Positions 1 to 7,321 of a DNA stretch of 12,478 nt are shown piece by piece. This DNA is from Zygnema cylindricum. Taxonomy: Eukaryota; Streptophyta; Zygnematophyceae; Zygnematales; Zygnemataceae. Position numbers and translations under genes: made by a program. The notes under the pieces are model-generated. The model saw nothing but the letters and a program-made list of their open reading frames with translations, made no database searches and was not told the origin of the DNA. Within the stretch, counting starts at the first letter, position 1. Every line of letters starts with the position of its first letter. The stretch lies in assembly GCA_037447655.1 (NCBI GenBank), contig JBBHKE010003116.1, positions 265,523-278,000 of the forward strand, written 5' to 3'.

Positions 1-210
1 GTATGTATGTATGTATGTATGTATGTATGTATGTATGTATGTATGTATGTATGTATGTATGTATGTATGTATGTAGTATGTATGTATGTATGTATGTATG
101 TATGTATGTATGTATGTATGTATGTATGTATGTATGTATGTATGTTTGTATGTATTATGTATGTATGTATGTATGTATGTATGTATGTATGTATGTATGT
201 ATGTATGTAT
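1..210. repeat. (GTAT)n tetranucleotide microsatellite
   Basis: Nearly uninterrupted GTAT units start at the first base, so the array continues beyond the left edge. There are phase breaks near 75 (GTAGTATG), 146 (TTTG substitution) and 156 (TATT). Long Met-Tyr-Val-Cys reading frames in all forward frames are products of the repeat and not genes. Confidence 0.98.
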
Positions 211-292
211 ATATGTGTGTATATATATATATATACATACATATATATATACATACATATATAGACATACATATATAGACATACATATACAT
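211..292. repeat. TA / CATA degenerate simple repeat
   Basis: The GTAT array passes into TATATA and CATATATA units with two copies of an ATATAGACATAC variant. This is the decayed edge of the adjacent microsatellite. Confidence 0.9.
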
Positions 293-1717
293 TAATTACG
301 TACATAATTTTGTAATAATTTTAAACAACATTGTGTAGAAAAGCATTTGAAAAAAAAACATACAAAATATAATATTTAGTTATACGTTGTTGTTCTTTTC
401 CTTTTACATACCTCAAACGAACGATTTAAAATTTAACTTCAAGCAAGACATTAATCGTTCTTTAGCCTATTTTTGTTTTACATCGTATAAAACATATTTC
501 ACAATTACACTCTAGTAATTGAAGTTGCTGTGTAAACGTAATAAATTTGTAGTTTTTCATTTCAAAAAGTACGAAATGCCAATATTGAACAGACAAAGCG
601 CAAACTATTTACATCTACAATTAGTGCGTGCATACAAAATCGAAGGTAATATGACAAAATATTAAACAAAAACGAATGTTGAATGATAACTATAATAAAT
701 GCTTTGTTAAAAATATATATATATATATATAAACGTTACTTTTAACAAACATTGAAAACTACACATTCCATTTTAACAAACAAGTTACGCAATTAGGTTT
801 ATTAAACTTTCATCAATACATACCGAACAAATAAACAAAACGTAATTTGTAATATGCAACAAAGCATACACGTATAAACACAAGTTCGTTCAACAAAAAC
901 AAAACAAAAAAATATGTTAATTTCTTGATAAAAAAATAACAATATTAATAAATAAACCAATAATAGGTTAACGATAAAAACGATGCAACATAAGTTTCGA
1001 AGTAAAAATAAATAAAAATGGACAAATAACACAAAACTAATATGACATCGATGGAAAAGACAAACAAAAAGGACAAAGATCAAATAATGAAAAAAAATGA
1101 TTTTTTTTCGTTTGGAAACAAAATTACAAGGTGAATTATTATTACTGTCATTAAGATTAAGTTGACGTTCCCAAATTTTGACCCACGAACCCAAAATATA
1201 ATTAATAATTATATATTTTTCTTTATGCTAATATATGTAAAGTGTACTCAATGTCAATGACTATAATTTGGGCAATTTTGAAATAGTGTAGTGTACGAAT
1301 GTGCCAACACATACTATTTGTTTTGTTTTTAAGTACGAACCTACAAAAAAAGTGTAAAATAACGATGTCGAGACGGGAAAATGAGTCGTGATGTTTTGAG
1401 AAAGCACCCCCAAATTCGATTACAGTAATAAAGACGGGAAAACATAACGCCAACTTGTTCTCACATGTTTAAGCATCGACTATGTGGACATAACCTATAT
1501 CGGCTACAGTATAGGAACGTGTATCAAAGTTAGTGTTAGATGTATAAATTGGCGTTATTGTTTTGTTGGCATTAGGCCCTTATAATATTAAATAGGGTTA
1601 ATAACACTAATTGTTCTTTCACACGAATTATTTTTGAACATTAATAGCAATTCATGGTTTAAGTTTGAAAATTTAACATGTATTTTATATACTTTATTAA
1701 GATGTATTAACATTCAT
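293..1717. other. AT-rich intergenic DNA, no gene seen
   Basis: I see no supported gene here. Stop codons are frequent in all frames. The longest frames (minus strand 802-1194 and 1223-1453) are rich in Phe, Leu, Ile and Asn, as chance frames in AT-rich DNA are, and match no family I recognise. A short (AT)n run lies at 713-730. A 16-base motif at 1597-1612 recurs inverted at 7129-7144. Confidence 0.7.
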
Positions 1718-1733
1718 GTACGCTCGAGCGTAC
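1718..1733. repeat. 16-bp perfect palindrome
   Basis: GTACGCTCGAGCGTAC is identical on both strands. It marks the approximate left edge of the foldback element and begins and ends with the GTAC core common in this region. Confidence 0.9.
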
Positions 1734-1824
1734 TAAATGTCGTTAGAACTTAGAAGTGTTAGTCGACGTCATATTTCCGTACGTTTGAAAACATAGATGT
1801 TATAAAATGGAAGTACATTTTGGG

Positions 1825-1934
1825 GGAGAGTTAATTTACATCACGAGCGTACGGAATTTTGCGCGGAGAGTTAATCTACATTTGAGAGTACGGAAATCAA
1901 TATAACCACGTATGAACATCCGCGAGGAGAGTTA
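1825..1934 (+). repeat. Short tandem subrepeats in the left foldback arm
   Basis: GGAGAGTTAATYTACAT occurs at 1825-1841 and 1865-1881, 40 bases apart, each followed by a GTACGGAA word. A shortened third copy (GGAGAGTTA) is at 1926-1934. A related stretch in the same orientation (TAGTCTACATTGAGAGTACGG) lies near 3680-3700 in the right arm, so the arms contain direct as well as inverted similarity. Confidence 0.75.
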
Positions 1935-2262
1935 GGGTATGTCCCCGTGTACTTGTAACTTAGCGAACTTACTTTGTATTTTAGCGTGGATCCGGCGGAC
2001 CCGCTTTTCAAGTGTCCCTATGTGTAAGGGTATTTTCGCATGTGGTAAAGTTACAGTTATTTCGTGTTGTTTTCCTTCATAACTTAGAAAAAAACAAGAA
2101 AAACCGCAGCCGTACCAAAAAATTGAAATTAGCACCGTACAAGTTACATTACAGTGAAACTTTAGACGTATGTAAGTTTGTCGACTAGCGCGATGCAATT
2201 TGTCGTTTAGCGCATTTCGACCCATTTTCGCGTCCTTTCATCACACGTTCAAACTTTACGTC

Positions 2263-2284
2263 AAATCACCTCGCGAGGTGATTT
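2263..2284. repeat. 22-bp perfect palindrome around CTCGCGAG
   Basis: AAATCACC, TCGCGA and GGTGATTT together form an uninterrupted 22-base two-fold symmetric site with no loop. It lies in the left arm of the foldback element. It could be a dimeric protein-binding site or a cruciform-prone sequence; no function can be assigned. Confidence 0.9.
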
Positions 2285-2810
2285 TAAATATAGTCCAAAA
2301 AGGAGAGCGAATAGGAAGATGTTGTCGCACATGTTAGATTTTTTGACAATTTTTGTTCGCGGAGTACCAAAAAAAAAACCCACTGCACGTTTCCAACCTA
2401 TGCGTGACTTTTTTCCGTGCGCTTTTTTCCGTACAGGGCCCGTGGAGGGGGGTTTCGACCAACTGACGCCATTTCGCAAAAGCGAAGATGGTGAAAGCGC
2501 CTCTCTTTCTCTCCCTCTCCACCTAACGCGTCTATCTCACAATTCTTGCAAAGAAAAAAGGCAAGAAAGGTATCAAATGAAAGATCTATGAAAAATATTT
2601 GTTTTGGCTGTCTTTTAGCTTAATTTGATGGCAAGTAGAGTGAGAACGGACGAAAAAACAAAATTCGGGAAACCATGGCGGAATGTTTTGGAATTAGTGA
2701 CGTCGATGCTATCATAAGTACGCGTGACGTCAAAATGTCACAAACCCTAAACATCTACAATGTCACAAGTAGGTAGACGTCTACAACCGTCTCTATTTTG
2801 TAAACGTCAT

Positions 2811-2844
2811 CGATTGTCGCGAGTTTTGTACTCGTGTACAATCG
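2811..2844. repeat. Hairpin in the inner left foldback arm
   Basis: CGATTGT (2811-2817) pairs with ACAATCG (2838-2844), with a further CGAG/CTCG pairing inside. Its outer strand overlaps one of the 13-base inverted matches to the right arm, so it can fold locally or with the distant arm. Confidence 0.6.
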
Positions 2845-3438
2845 TCACAAATTACACCCACGTCTACATCCGTCACAATTTAAAGTTACGATTTCATTTC
2901 TTTACATACGAATGCTCTGAAAATTGTACGGAGAATCTTCGCTAAAAAACAAAGTAACAAGACTAAGTTTCGGTTACATGCGAAAATACCCTAAGAACGT
3001 ATCGTAAGTTACGTTTGTGACGATTGTATACGTCGACAATACCTGTGACGGTTGTCAACGTCTACAATCTGTGTTGTCGGAGGTTATTTTTTGGAACTGC
3101 TTGTGTGACGTCGCATGTCTTACCGTGACATTGTAGACGTACCGCCTTCCACCCTGTACCGTTTCACGGTTGAAGAAGTTGCGCTTTGCCTCTGCGTCTC
3201 TTGTCCGGTCGACGTGAAATGGCATCGAAATTTCGAAACCCCTGCAAAAAAAATTCGTACTGGACGAAAACGGACAAAACCAAACAAATTGTGTAATTTT
3301 CTTTGTCGTATTAAATGCAAACGGACAAAACATAGCGACTTCCGTACTTTCCTTTGTCTTTGAAAATCATGTGAAATACTTCGACAATTACGGCACGTGC
3401 AAATATGTGTTCCTATTTGTTTACATAAAATCCCTAGT

Positions 3439-3467
3439 TTTAAAACACATCGCGCATGTGTTTTAAA
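3439..3467. repeat. Perfect 12-bp stem hairpin with CGCGC spacer
   Basis: TTTAAAACACAT (3439-3450) and ATGTGTTTTAAA (3456-3467) are exact reverse complements separated by CGCGC. No T-run follows as in a bacterial terminator, and the context is eukaryotic. Role unknown. Confidence 0.85.
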
Positions 3468-3779
3468 GATAAGGTTGAAGATGACGTTTTTTGTCGTCGA
3501 AGTGGGTCGAAAAACACAAGACGACAATTTTTTGTACATCCTAAGTTCGAGGGTGACGCAAATTGTACTCTACAAATTTGCGATTCCTTCGTACGGTTGG
3601 AACTTAGGCAGTACGACGCTAAGTTTTACAGGAAAACGACAGAAAAAAACCCTTACTTATGCACATGGGGACACACCCTTAGTCTACATTGAGAGTACGG
3701 AATTTCACTTTCGACCGTACGGAAATCGATTAATAACGCTACATTTGGAACTATGTTAATCGTACACGCAGATTTTGCA

Positions 3780-4013
3780 ATTCTGTGTCCTCCATTGGAC
3801 CACAGAATACAGGAAGCCTCTAGATATTATTTAACTAACCCACTTTAAGCCACAACCACTGCTGCCCAAGAAGGCAAACTGACAATTTGACTGCACCCCT
3901 GTGTAGCTTGGACTCCCCTGAGTCCGTAGAAAAAAGAATCACTGAAAACGGCCAACCAGGCGATAAGTTATAGGGTGGCAAAGATGCCAATTTATACAAA
4001 CTCTCTGAGAGAG
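3780..4013 (-). other. Hairpin array in LTR copy A (putative structured leader)
   Basis: Stems, plus-strand coordinates: 3780-3808 (8-bp outer stem, 3-bp inner stem, loop TCCATT); 3863-3876 (TGCC/GGCA); 3891-3906 (CTGCAC/GTGTAG, one G-T pair, loop CCCT); 3910-3925 (GGACTC/GAGTCC, loop CCCT); 3976-3989 (TGGCA/TGCCA, loop AAGA); 4001-4013 (CTCTC/GAGAG). Each has a counterpart in the same order in copy B. If transcribed from the minus strand they would fall in the leader downstream of the TATA-like box. Confidence 0.6.
3990..3996 (-). promoter_or_regulatory. TATA-like box, LTR copy A
   Basis: TATAAAT on the minus strand, between the CTCTC/GAGAG and TGGCA/TGCCA hairpins. Copy B has CTATAAAG at the equivalent place. 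It is the best candidate core promoter for minus-strand transcription of the LTR. Confidence 0.4.
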
Positions 4014-4092
4014 ATGACTATCTACCTAAATTTTCCTAAGTCCTAGTTTTTCCTAATTCCCTCTCACAGCTCCTATCTACTGCCTGTACGAA

Positions 4093-4159
4093 CCAATCAC
4101 AAAACTGTATAGTACTAGAAAGTACTTTTGCCGATGTACTTTCTGTACGGCCTCTGTAC
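4093..4159. promoter_or_regulatory. CCAAT box plus five GTAC cores, LTR copy A
   Basis: CCAAT at 4093-4097 is followed by GTAC at 4112, 4122, 4136, 4145 and 4156 (start positions). Start-to-start intervals are 10, 14, 9 and 11, with the first GTAC 19 bases after the CCAAT start. Copy B has exactly the same intervals although the spacers differ. GTAC is the core recognised by plant and algal SBP-domain (SPL) factors, including copper-response regulators. Assigning the array to that family is inference. Confidence 0.55.
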
Positions 4160-4240
4160 GACAAGGCCATAAGTGGACGCGTGTATACTTTCCACTCATC
4201 CGTACGTTCTTCGGAATTCCCGCGACCGAATGATGTCTCC

Positions 4241-4248
4241 CCACGTGG
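4241..4248. promoter_or_regulatory. G-box (CCACGTGG), LTR copy A
   Basis: CCACGTGG is a palindromic G-box, bound in plants by bZIP and bHLH factors. It lies 82 bases beyond the last GTAC core; copy B has its G-box 86 bases beyond. A second ACGT site (CCACGTCAC) follows at about 4261. Confidence 0.5.
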
Positions 4249-4534
4249 CGCCAGGTGATGCCACGTCACTAAATGCCAAAGTGACCACTCCGGGATTTCG
4301 GCGATGATGTGCGCCGTTGGATTATATGCGAAACGTAATCTTGGCCGGAATAAATACTTGCGCGATATTTATTCCGATGTAGAAATAAAATGCGTGGTAT
4401 CCGTTTTGAATTAGCGTCGTACGACGTACTTTATAAAACTGTATATATGTACGCCGTAAACAGTTTTAGTTAAATGAACTTTATCCTTTCGAACTAAATA
4501 TATATCTATCACATACCATAGCACTTAGCATTGG

Positions 4535-4612
4535 TCCTAGTCTATTAGGATAAAGCTGACCGCTACCGGTCGATTTGACGAACCGCAGGTACCGGGATCA
4601 AATCTCTGGTCC
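4535..4612 (+). other. tRNA-like segment inside LTR copy A
   Basis: An A-box-like TAGTCTATTAGG (4538-4549) and a B-box-like GGATCAAATCT (4595-4605), followed by CTGGTCC, resemble the internal promoter layout of a tRNA gene. The anticodon arm does not fold cleanly and there is no CCA or complete acceptor stem, so this is not a functional tRNA. Copy B has the matching segment in the same place, with a clearer A box. It points to a tRNA- or SINE-derived piece in the ancestral LTR, on the strand opposite the inferred LTR sense. Confidence 0.4.
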
Positions 4613-5279
4613 GTAAAGTAAGGTAGGTTAGTAACCTACTAAAAATTGCTGTCTGTTGAACTAAGGCAGCCATGGATCAACCTCTCTCTCTTTCCTTCAG
4701 TGACTACAACAAGTGTGGGGGCTAGAGAGCGGAGGTGGAGGCAGGCTGTCCGTCCTTTTCTTTTTCCTTTTATAAAAACATATTTAAACCTAGAAAATAC
4801 TCTAGAAATCTATAAATTTCAACATGTGTTGTACTTTTCAAAATTTGAATGTGCATAACTTCTCCGCTTTCAAAATACCTTCTCCTCCTTTCAAAATACT
4901 CGTTCAATTTTGACTCTAGGATATTTTTGTACTCTCCCCGTATGCTCCTCATTTCACGTAGCGTACTAAAAAAGAATTCGCCTGCGGCGCCAAACGAGAC
5001 GACAATACGACTGTACTTGTTTTTAATGTCATATGTGAGTGTTCTCACGTGACGCGCGGCTCAGCTTGTTCGACGGATTAAATGGTAGTGCTTAAAGTGT
5101 GAACGTTTGTTAAATTTTGTAGATATTTAGAGTCACGAACACGATTTACATATTCTCATGCGACTCGCGAGACGCTATTTGTAGCGAATGCTCTATATGG
5201 GAACGCTATAAGTATGAACACTTTGCTCTTTTTGTTTTTTTTTGTCCATCTGACCTAATCACCGAGGAGACTCCTAAAA

Positions 5280-5309
5280 AAAATTATCTGCGCTTCGCGC
5301 GATAATTTT
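5280..5309. repeat. Strong hairpin with TTC loop
   Basis: AAAATTATC pairs with GATAATTTT, and inside it GCGC pairs with GCGC across a TTC loop, with one bulged T. Thirteen base pairs in 30 bases. It stands alone and its role is unknown. Confidence 0.8.
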
Positions 5310-5545
5310 CTGTCCATATCAATAACTGGCAGGGATTTACATTGCCCGGGCAAAATCCTCCTCGAAGGTCTCCGCCGCCCGCCAAATAAGCCCTCCCCCC
5401 AATGTCTAATACCACTACGGTACTATATTTATACCAATATGTACTTCAAACGTACAATTTTTGACAAAGTGACGTAAGTGACTATGCGCAACCAAAACAG
5501 TCACTGTCATGATCAATTCCCTTTTTAATATCCGATCTTAACTTA

Positions 5546-5557
5546 CGTGGTACCACG
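5546..5557. repeat. 12-bp palindrome CGTGGTACCACG
   Basis: A perfect two-fold symmetric 12-mer around GGTACC, 25 bases left of the inverted-repeat element at 5583-5850. Confidence 0.85.
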
Positions 5558-5582
5558 CAAATTAGAACACCAATTGTTTACA

Positions 5583-5850
5583 CCATAGTTCAAAAGTAGA
5601 CGTTTTATGGTAGGCCTTTGGTAGGCGCAAGTTGTGTTATGGGCTTTTCATGTGATATTTTTAGATCGCTACTTTGATCAGCGACCGTCCGATGACGTTT
5701 AATTCTCTATCGAACGATATGCAACTCAAACCTATTACTTTTCTTTTTCATTTTGCGACCAATACAATATGGGTCTTAAGGTCATATTTTATGTTTCGCG
5801 TACAATAGGCATATTGTATGGGCCTACTTTCACCTACTTTTGAACTATGG
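5583..5850. repeat. Inverted-repeat (MITE-like) segment
   Basis: CCATAGTTCAAAAGTAG at 5583-5599 is exactly reverse-complemented at 5834-5850. The similarity extends outwards (AATTGTTTACACCATAG against AATTGTAAACCATAG) and inwards (TAGGCC within 20 bases of both arms). About 270 bases overall with no coding potential, which fits a small foldback or MITE. I could not fix its ends or find a target-site duplication. Confidence 0.5.
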
Positions 5851-5940
5851 TTTACAATTTACAGACAATGGACCAGGGCCCCTCGTCCTAAATATTAGAG
5901 CCAGTAATATTGACCGTATAATTACAGAAGCCTCCCGATG

Positions 5941-5945
5941 GAATA
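5941..5945. repeat. Target-site duplication GAATA, left copy
   Basis: GAATA immediately precedes the TG end of LTR copy B and is repeated immediately after its CA end at 7038-7042. Five bases is the usual duplication for LTR retrotransposon integration. Confidence 0.7.
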
Positions 5946-5948
5946 TGA

Positions 5949-6341
5949 AATTCTATGGGCTCCATTGCCCACAGAATTCGCAGATCCAAAAGAAGGTAAT
6001 CTAGATAGTGCCGACCCCAAGTTGATATAAACCCGAATGAATGATCCCTTGACAATGAGAACCCCAATACTCCTTCACCCCTGTGAAGAGAAGACCTTCT
6101 GTGTGCTCAGTTCCACCACAGAATGCAAAGCTTGAATATGTGTTTTGGATAATATTCCCCACTTTTACTTTCCCACTGAATAAGTGCCACCCTGGCACGC
6201 AAAGACTCTGACCGACTACACCCCTGTGTAGCTTGGACTCCCTTGAGTCCGCAGCAAAAAGAATCACTGAATTTGTTCACCCGAGCATTAAGTTATGGCT
6301 GGTCAAAGATGACCTTTATAGTTACAAGCTCTCTTAGAGAG
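5949..6341 (-). other. Hairpin array in LTR copy B (putative structured leader)
   Basis: Stems, plus-strand coordinates: 5949-5978 (12 bp, one A-C mismatch, loop TCCATT); 6073-6088 (CTTCAC/GTGAAG, loop CCCT); 6184-6198 (GTGCCA/TGGCAC); 6216-6231 (CTACAC/GTGTAG, loop CCCT); 6235-6250 (GGACTC/GAGTCC, loop CCTT); 6301-6314 (GGTCA/TGACC, loop AAGA); 6329-6341 (CTCTC/GAGAG). On the minus strand the CCCT loops read AGGG. Several stems differ from copy A in both strands so that pairing is kept. Confidence 0.65.
6314..6321 (-). promoter_or_regulatory. TATA-like box, LTR copy B
   Basis: CTATAAAG on the minus strand, in the position corresponding to TATAAAT of copy A, between two conserved hairpins. 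Confidence 0.4.
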
Positions 6342-6400
6342 AGGTACCTAAATATCACTAAGGTCTGCCTACTCACGACTACCTACTACTAAACCCTAGT

Positions 6401-6467
6401 CCAATAGGAACATTATATAGTACAAAAAGGTACGATGGGCGATGTACTTATTGTACGACCATTGTAC
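6401..6467. promoter_or_regulatory. CCAAT box plus five GTAC cores, LTR copy B
   Basis: CCAAT at 6401-6405, then GTAC at 6420, 6430, 6444, 6453 and 6464 (start positions). Intervals are 10, 14, 9 and 11, identical to copy A, as is the 19-base CCAAT-to-GTAC distance. The spacers have changed at many positions while every GTAC is kept. This suggests binding sites for a GTAC-core factor at fixed helical positions; the factor is not shown by the sequence. Confidence 0.6.
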
Positions 6468-6551
6468 GACATGGTCTACAAGGTGACATTTGCCAAAATC
6501 GGGAGCCATGGTTCCTCCTCCCATATCTTCTCCGATATCAAATAATGTGAC

Positions 6552-6561
6552 GCCACGTGGC
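6552..6561. promoter_or_regulatory. G-box palindrome GCCACGTGGC, LTR copy B
   Basis: A perfect 10-bp G-box palindrome at the position matching the CCACGTGG of copy A. It is a typical plant bZIP/bHLH target. Confidence 0.5.
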
Positions 6562-6759
6562 ACCGCGTGAGGCTATCCCCAAAGGCCGCCGAAAGCTTAT
6601 TGTGGGTGGTGGCTGTAATGGTGGCCGTCCGATCATTTGTATTTATACGGCTTCGATTCGCTTCCATGCATGAATTGATTAATGCGCGTTTTCGTTAGTC
6701 TGCTGTGAATAAGTCCTTTAGATCGATAGATATATATGCGTGAAACATATCATGTGTAT

Positions 6760-6835
6760 CGTTCGTTAGTGCCTTAATGGATAAGACATAGGTCTACATA
6801 GTACTCTGAATAACCCGGTTCAAGTTCGGCCAGAA
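6760..6835 (+). other. tRNA-like segment inside LTR copy B
   Basis: The A box TAGTGCCTTAATGG with following ATAAGAC (6767-6787) closely resembles the D arm of arginine tRNAs, and GGTTCAAGTTC (6817-6827) resembles a B box, 36 bases further on. The anticodon arm and acceptor stem are not intact, so it is not a tRNA gene. The homologous segment in copy A shows that it predates the split of the two copies. Confidence 0.5.
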
Positions 6836-7037
6836 TTACTATGTTGCTTAAACTGGTATAATACCTTCTAAATCATTTTGCCTCCTTCTAAATGATGCAG
6901 CAGCTATGGCCTGCCTTTGGTCCTATTTCACTCTCTCTACATTCTAACTAAAATATAGAAGTGAACTATTAATTACCTTTTTCCAACACTCTATTTATTT
7001 GTCCAATACAGACCTAGAAAATACATAAATTTCAACA

Positions 7038-7042
7038 GAATA
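7038..7042. repeat. Target-site duplication GAATA, right copy
   Basis: GAATA directly after the CA terminus of LTR copy B, identical to 5941-5945. Confidence 0.7.
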
Positions 7043-7102
7043 TCGACCTTAGTGCAAGGAGAAGCCCACTCCCCTTAAGTATCGTTGTCAACACTATTTT
7101 AT

Positions 7103-7121
7103 GACTTTTTACCAAAAAGTC
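7103..7121. repeat. 8-bp stem hairpin next to a dispersed motif
   Basis: GACTTTTT and AAAAAGTC pair across ACC. An outer AACACTA/TAGTGTT pairing can extend it. It lies just before the motif at 7129-7144. Confidence 0.7.
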
Positions 7122-7321
7122 GCGGCCTAATTAGTGTTATTAACTCTAATAACCATGAGATGGTTTACCGTCGCGCTTTTTTAATTCAGTCTTTATAAAT
7201 GACAATGAGCAGTATCGTTGTCCTAAAAGTGTACTTTTCGTAAGGCTTTTTTTTTCGGGGTGCCCACCTAGGTGTCCACTGTCCAGATAGCAATTCCCTT
7301 CTCTATTCTACCAATTTACCA

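Larger units (their letters stand above)
1718..3747. mobile_element. Foldback-type element: ~2 kb imperfect inverted repeat
   Basis: The left half reappears, reverse-complemented and in mirror order, in the right half. Inverted matches, left against right, are: 1773-1783 with 3716-3726 (11 of 11 bases); 1935-1950 with 3663-3678 (GGGTATGTCCCC type, few mismatches); 1957-1965 with 3617-3625 (9 of 9); 2449-2458 with 3233-3242 (10 of 10); 2468-2475 with 3216-3223 (8 of 8); 2754-2766 with 3125-3137 (13 of 13); and 2838-2850 with 3015-3027 (13 of 13). The centre is near 2930. No transposase-like frame is present, so this is inferred to be a non-autonomous foldback or long-TIR DNA element. The exact ends and any target-site duplication are not resolved. 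The right end lies about 30 bases from an LTR copy. The element is unusually rich in GTACG/CGTAC and ACGT words compared with the AT-rich DNA to its left. Confidence 0.65.
3776..4824 (-). mobile_element. LTR-like repeat, copy A (diverged)
   Basis: This segment is homologous along its length to copy B at 5946-7037. It begins TGCAATTC and ends AAATTTCAACA on the plus strand, giving the TG..CA termini of LTRs. Read on the minus strand it starts TGTTG, a common LTR start. Blocks shared with B, in order: terminal hairpin, tandem hairpins, TATA-like box, CCAAT box, five GTAC cores, G-box, tRNA-like segment, and the ACCTAGAAAATAC end block. Compared with B it lacks about 150 bases between the terminal hairpin and the next one. 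Flanks GATTT (left) and TGTGT (right) do not match, so no target-site duplication is visible. No primer-binding site or polypurine tract follows either end. It is probably a solo LTR or an LTR remnant. Minus orientation is inferred from the TGTTG start and TATA-like box and is not certain. Confidence 0.7.
4825..5940. other. Intergenic DNA between the LTR copies, no gene seen
   Basis: No frame longer than about 90 codons and none with recognisable content. It holds a hairpin at 5280-5309, a 12-bp palindrome at 5546-5557 and a pair of 17-base inverted repeats at 5583-5850. There is no primer-binding site next to either LTR, so it does not look like the interior of one element bounded by the two copies. 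Confidence 0.6.
5946..7037 (-). mobile_element. Solo LTR-like repeat, copy B, with 5-bp TSD
   Basis: On the plus strand it starts TGAAATTC and ends AAATTTCAACA; on the minus strand it starts TGTTG and ends CA. It is flanked on both sides by GAATA. The 1092-base length, TG..CA ends and 5-bp duplication together identify a solo LTR, the usual product of recombination between the two LTRs of an integrated element. It is homologous block by block to copy A at 3776-4824, but the spacers are heavily diverged. It carries about 150 extra bases with one more AGGG-loop hairpin (6073-6088). No internal domain, primer-binding site or polypurine tract is attached, so the superfamily (Copia or Gypsy) cannot be told. 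A minus-strand open frame at 6001-6267 falls inside it and does not resemble any retroelement protein. Confidence 0.8.

Noticed and set aside
3-295. Three overlapping forward open frames rich in Met-Tyr-Val-Cys
   Set aside because: They are translations of the GTAT microsatellite.
1-300. Possible CRISPR-like or telomeric array
   Set aside because: Plain tetranucleotide repeat without spacers, and not a known telomere unit.
802-1194. 130-codon minus-strand open frame
   Set aside because: Phe/Leu/Cys-rich composition expected of AT-rich noncoding DNA; no motif, no splice or start context.
3120-3759. Open frames of 80-140 codons on both strands within the foldback element
   Set aside because: They overlap each other, show no family motif, and lie in diverged inverted-repeat arms where the low stop density follows from the CG-rich word composition.
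4535-4612. Functional tRNA gene
   Set aside because: A- and B-box-like words only; no complete acceptor stem or clean anticodon arm.
6001-6267. 88-codon minus-strand frame in LTR copy B
   Set aside because: The matching region is shortened and not open in copy A, while the hairpins crossing it are conserved. It fits noncoding leader better than protein.
3776-7037. The two LTR copies as the ends of a single retrotransposon (copy B 5', copy A 3')
   Set aside because: Copy B has its own GAATA duplication on both sides, and no primer-binding site or polypurine tract adjoins the 1.1 kb between them.
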